DNA from: Chloroflexota bacterium
GTDB taxonomy: Bacteria; Chloroflexota; Anaerolineae; UBA4142
Direction of reading: 5' to 3'
Assembly (NCBI GenBank): GCA_016200825.1
Contig: JACQEA010000249.1
Location: 1-7,877, forward strand
Length of the DNA stretch: 7,877 nt
Each line of letters begins with the position of its first letter. Within the stretch, counting starts at the first letter, position 1. Below the pieces are notes generated by a model, which was not told where the DNA came from, did not search any database, and was given only the letters and a program-made list of their open reading frames with translations. Shown here piece by piece: positions 6,539 through 7,877 of this stretch. The position numbers and the translations under genes were made by a program.

Positions 6539-6610
6539 ATCCACGAAAAACACGAATCGCCAAAAAAAATAATTTCAATTCTTTCGTGATTTTTCGTGTG
6601 TTTCGTGGAT
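6539..6610. repeat. Inverted CACGAA-type repeat between the PyrK-like and PyrD-like genes
   Basis: The 125-base gap 6512-6636 contains arms ATCCACGAAAAACACGAAT (6539-6557) and TTTCGTGTGTTTCGTGGAT (6592-6610), complementary at 17 of 19 positions, with a 34-base AT-rich loop that carries a further TTCGTG copy. A T-rich stretch follows the right arm, so weak transcript termination or RNA protection is conceivable, but a dispersed intergenic repeat is the simpler reading. A short TAATTCGCAAT fragment at 6530-6540 recalls the heptad tract near 684-716. Confidence 0.75.
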
Positions 6611-6636
6611 GCTTTTCTTATTTCGAAACAGGTCTG

Positions 6637-7425
6637 ATGAATTTTTCTATCGAACTCGCGCCAAATTGGAAACGCGGCTTGACGTTGAATCATCCAGTGA
6701 TGATTGTCACGCCGAGTTGGGATTCGTCGCCGGTCGGGGCGATCGTTACACCGCCGCTGACGGCGCGCTTGCGCGCGCGCGCAGCCGACCCGCGCGTAAT
6801 TGATTTGCCCGGAGGATTTTTGCTCAACAGCCGCGCGGCAAATCCGGGCGTGAGTCAATTTGTGGAACAGCATCAGCGCGCGTGGGAAAAATCGGTCACG
6901 CCAATTATTGTTGCGCTCGCGGCGCAAGCCGCCGATGACTGGGCGAAGCTTGCCGCGCGGTTGGAACGCGCGCCGGGTGTGAGTGGAATTGAATTGCATT
7001 TGAATCCAGTTGTGGACGCCGTGTCCGCGATTCAACAAACGCGCGCCGCAACCGATCTGCCGATCTTGACAAAACTCGATTTGGAAAATGCGCGCGCGAT
7101 TGCGCGCGCGTGTCTCGACGCGGGCGCGAATGCGCTCGTGATTAGCCGCGCGCCGCGCGGCGCGCGCGTGATCGAAGGAAAAATTCGGCGCGGACGAATG
7201 TACGGTCCGTTCGTTCAGCCGATGGTCTTGAACGCGTTGAATGAAATCGCCGCGCTCAAATTAGGCGCGCCGTTGATCGCGTGTGGCGGAATTCATTCGG
7301 TTGAAGACGTGCGCGCGTTTTTATCGGCGGGCGCGGACGCGGTCGAAATTGATACCGCGCAGTGGGTCGACGCGGCAAGTGTCGCGCGGCTGTGTGAGGA
7401 AATTGCTGGGGCGCGTGATGATTAG
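6637..7425 (+). CDS. PyrD-like (dihydroorotate dehydrogenase family) TIM-barrel protein, non-canonical active site
   Basis: A 262-residue FMN-type TIM-barrel protein, shorter than usual class 1B PyrD (about 300). Recognisable landmarks are FSIELA and NHPVM near the start, PVGAIVTPPLT (32-42), NPGVSQF (69-75), VTPIIVALA, TDLPILTKL (139-147), AGANALVIS, YGPFVQP (189-195) and IACGGIHSVEDV (214-225). Key residues differ: the lysine of the usual VTKG is replaced (VTPP), and the NISCPN stretch with the catalytic Cys is replaced by ELHLNPVV (119-126). K146 is kept. It may have lost dihydroorotate oxidation or act on another substrate. ATG 6637 is preferred because the upstream extension is translated repeat and overlaps the PyrK-like gene; AGG lies seven bases before it. 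Pairing with the PyrK-like gene supports a complex, and the next gene overlaps its end. Confidence 0.78.
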   Translation: MNFSIELAPNWKRGLTLNHPVMIVTPSWDSSPVGAIVTPPLTARLRARAADPRVIDLPGGFLLNSRAANPGVSQFVEQHQRAWEKSVTPIIVALAAQAADDWAKLAARLERAPGVSGIELHLNPVVDAVSAIQQTRAATDLPILTKLDLENARAIARACLDAGANALVISRAPRGARVIEGKIRRGRMYGPFVQPMVLNALNEIAALKLGAPLIACGGIHSVEDVRAFLSAGADAVEIDTAQWVDAASVARLCEEIAGARDD

Positions 7426-7877
7426 GGTTTGGAAAATTCTCGCGCGAATCAACATTTTATTTTTCTTTTTCGCGGCATCCAGTTGCGTAACAAGAGAAAT
7501 TCCAAATTCAATTTCAGCGCCGACCATAGCGCCCGCGCCAACCGCGCGCGTTTCGCTTTCTCCAACCGCGACGCGCGCGGCATCTTCTCTCCCGCCGAGT
7601 TGGTGGACACTTGAAATTGAAATGCCCGCGACGATTGAATTCAGCGGCGATAAAAATACGGCGGTGTGGAGCACGCGCGATCTAAACGTAAAAGGGTTGA
7701 GTGATTTGCTCGCGGCGCAAGGAAAAAACGCGCGCTATACGGTGTCCATCATTGCGCGTTCGGTTGACGCGATCTATGACGTGGTGTTTGTGAAAAATGG
7801 AAACGCGTATGGGTTGAATCTGACGCGCGGGATCGCGCGGACGGTGATCACGGGCACGCGGGTGGGAATGATTCATC
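7418..7877 (+). CDS. Putative lipoprotein of unknown function, 3' end beyond the window
   Basis: An open frame of 153 codons runs from ATG 7418 to the window edge without a stop. Its start overlaps the end of the PyrD-like gene by eight bases (ATGATTAG), a common coupled arrangement. The N-terminus MIRVWKILARINILFFFF is a signal peptide ending at AASSC, with C23 the likely lipidated residue. A short Ala/Pro/Thr-rich linker (about 33-60) follows, then a folded-looking part (WWTLEIEMPATIEFSGD, LNVKGLSDLLAAQGKNARYT, YDVVFVKNGNAYGLNLTRG) that I do not recognise. It is the third predicted lipoprotein of this gene run, but it shows no FecR domain in the visible part. Signal peptide, linker and overlap make a real gene likely. 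Confidence 0.75.
   Translation, partial: MIRVWKILARINILFFFFAASSCVTREIPNSISAPTIAPAPTARVSLSPTATRAASSLPPSWWTLEIEMPATIEFSGDKNTAVWSTRDLNVKGLSDLLAAQGKNARYTVSIIARSVDAIYDVVFVKNGNAYGLNLTRGIARTVITGTRVGMIH

Noticed and set aside
6472..6636. N-terminal extension of the PyrD-like protein from a GTG inside the PyrK-like gene
   Set aside because: The extension overlaps the PyrK-like C-terminus and reads through the inverted repeat; family homology begins just after ATG 6637.
7429..7614. Small plus-strand frame after the PyrD-like gene
   Set aside because: It lies in another frame of the better-supported lipoprotein gene starting at 7418, which has a signal peptide and stays open to the window edge.

Overview
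The window most resembles a member of the Chloroflexota (Anaerolineae-like, probably uncultured). This rests on three things: heavy enrichment of GCGC/CGCG in the codons, lipoproteins with Thr/Pro-rich stalks, and gaps filled with short inverted or heptad repeats. It is an inference from sequence character, not a database match. Every supported gene is on the + strand, and no tRNA, rRNA, CRISPR array, transposase or phage gene was found.

Left part (1-1404): the 3' end of an alpha-glucan phosphorylase (GlgP-type, with its PLP-lysine motif), a repeat-filled gap made of two inverted heptad tracts, then a small class I SAM-dependent methyltransferase. The methyltransferase frame contains a perfect 37-base inverted repeat that is translated in frame. 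Positions 1405-1666 hold no gene. They carry a MITE-like imperfect palindrome of about 143 bases and a short AT-richer leader.

Middle and right part (1667 to the end) looks like one operon. A membrane CHASE2-sensor class III adenylate/guanylate cyclase is followed 11 bases later by a FecR-domain lipoprotein. Four bases further on is a paralogous second FecR-domain lipoprotein with a C-terminal beta-sandwich-like domain. Three bases after that comes a PyrK-like iron-sulfur flavoprotein. After a 125-base repeat-bearing gap come a short dihydroorotate-dehydrogenase-like (PyrD-like) protein and a further lipoprotein. The last gene overlaps its predecessor by 8 bases and runs off the window.

Two aspects deserve attention. 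First, the CHASE2 cyclase with two FecR lipoproteins looks like an envelope-to-cAMP sensing module. Second, the PyrK/PyrD-like pair keeps the four Fe-S cysteines but lacks the usual PyrD catalytic cysteine and FMN-site lysine and has degraded FAD and nucleotide-binding motifs. It may be a divergent flavin enzyme of unknown substrate rather than the pyrimidine pathway enzyme. Whether these two halves are functionally linked cannot be decided from sequence alone.
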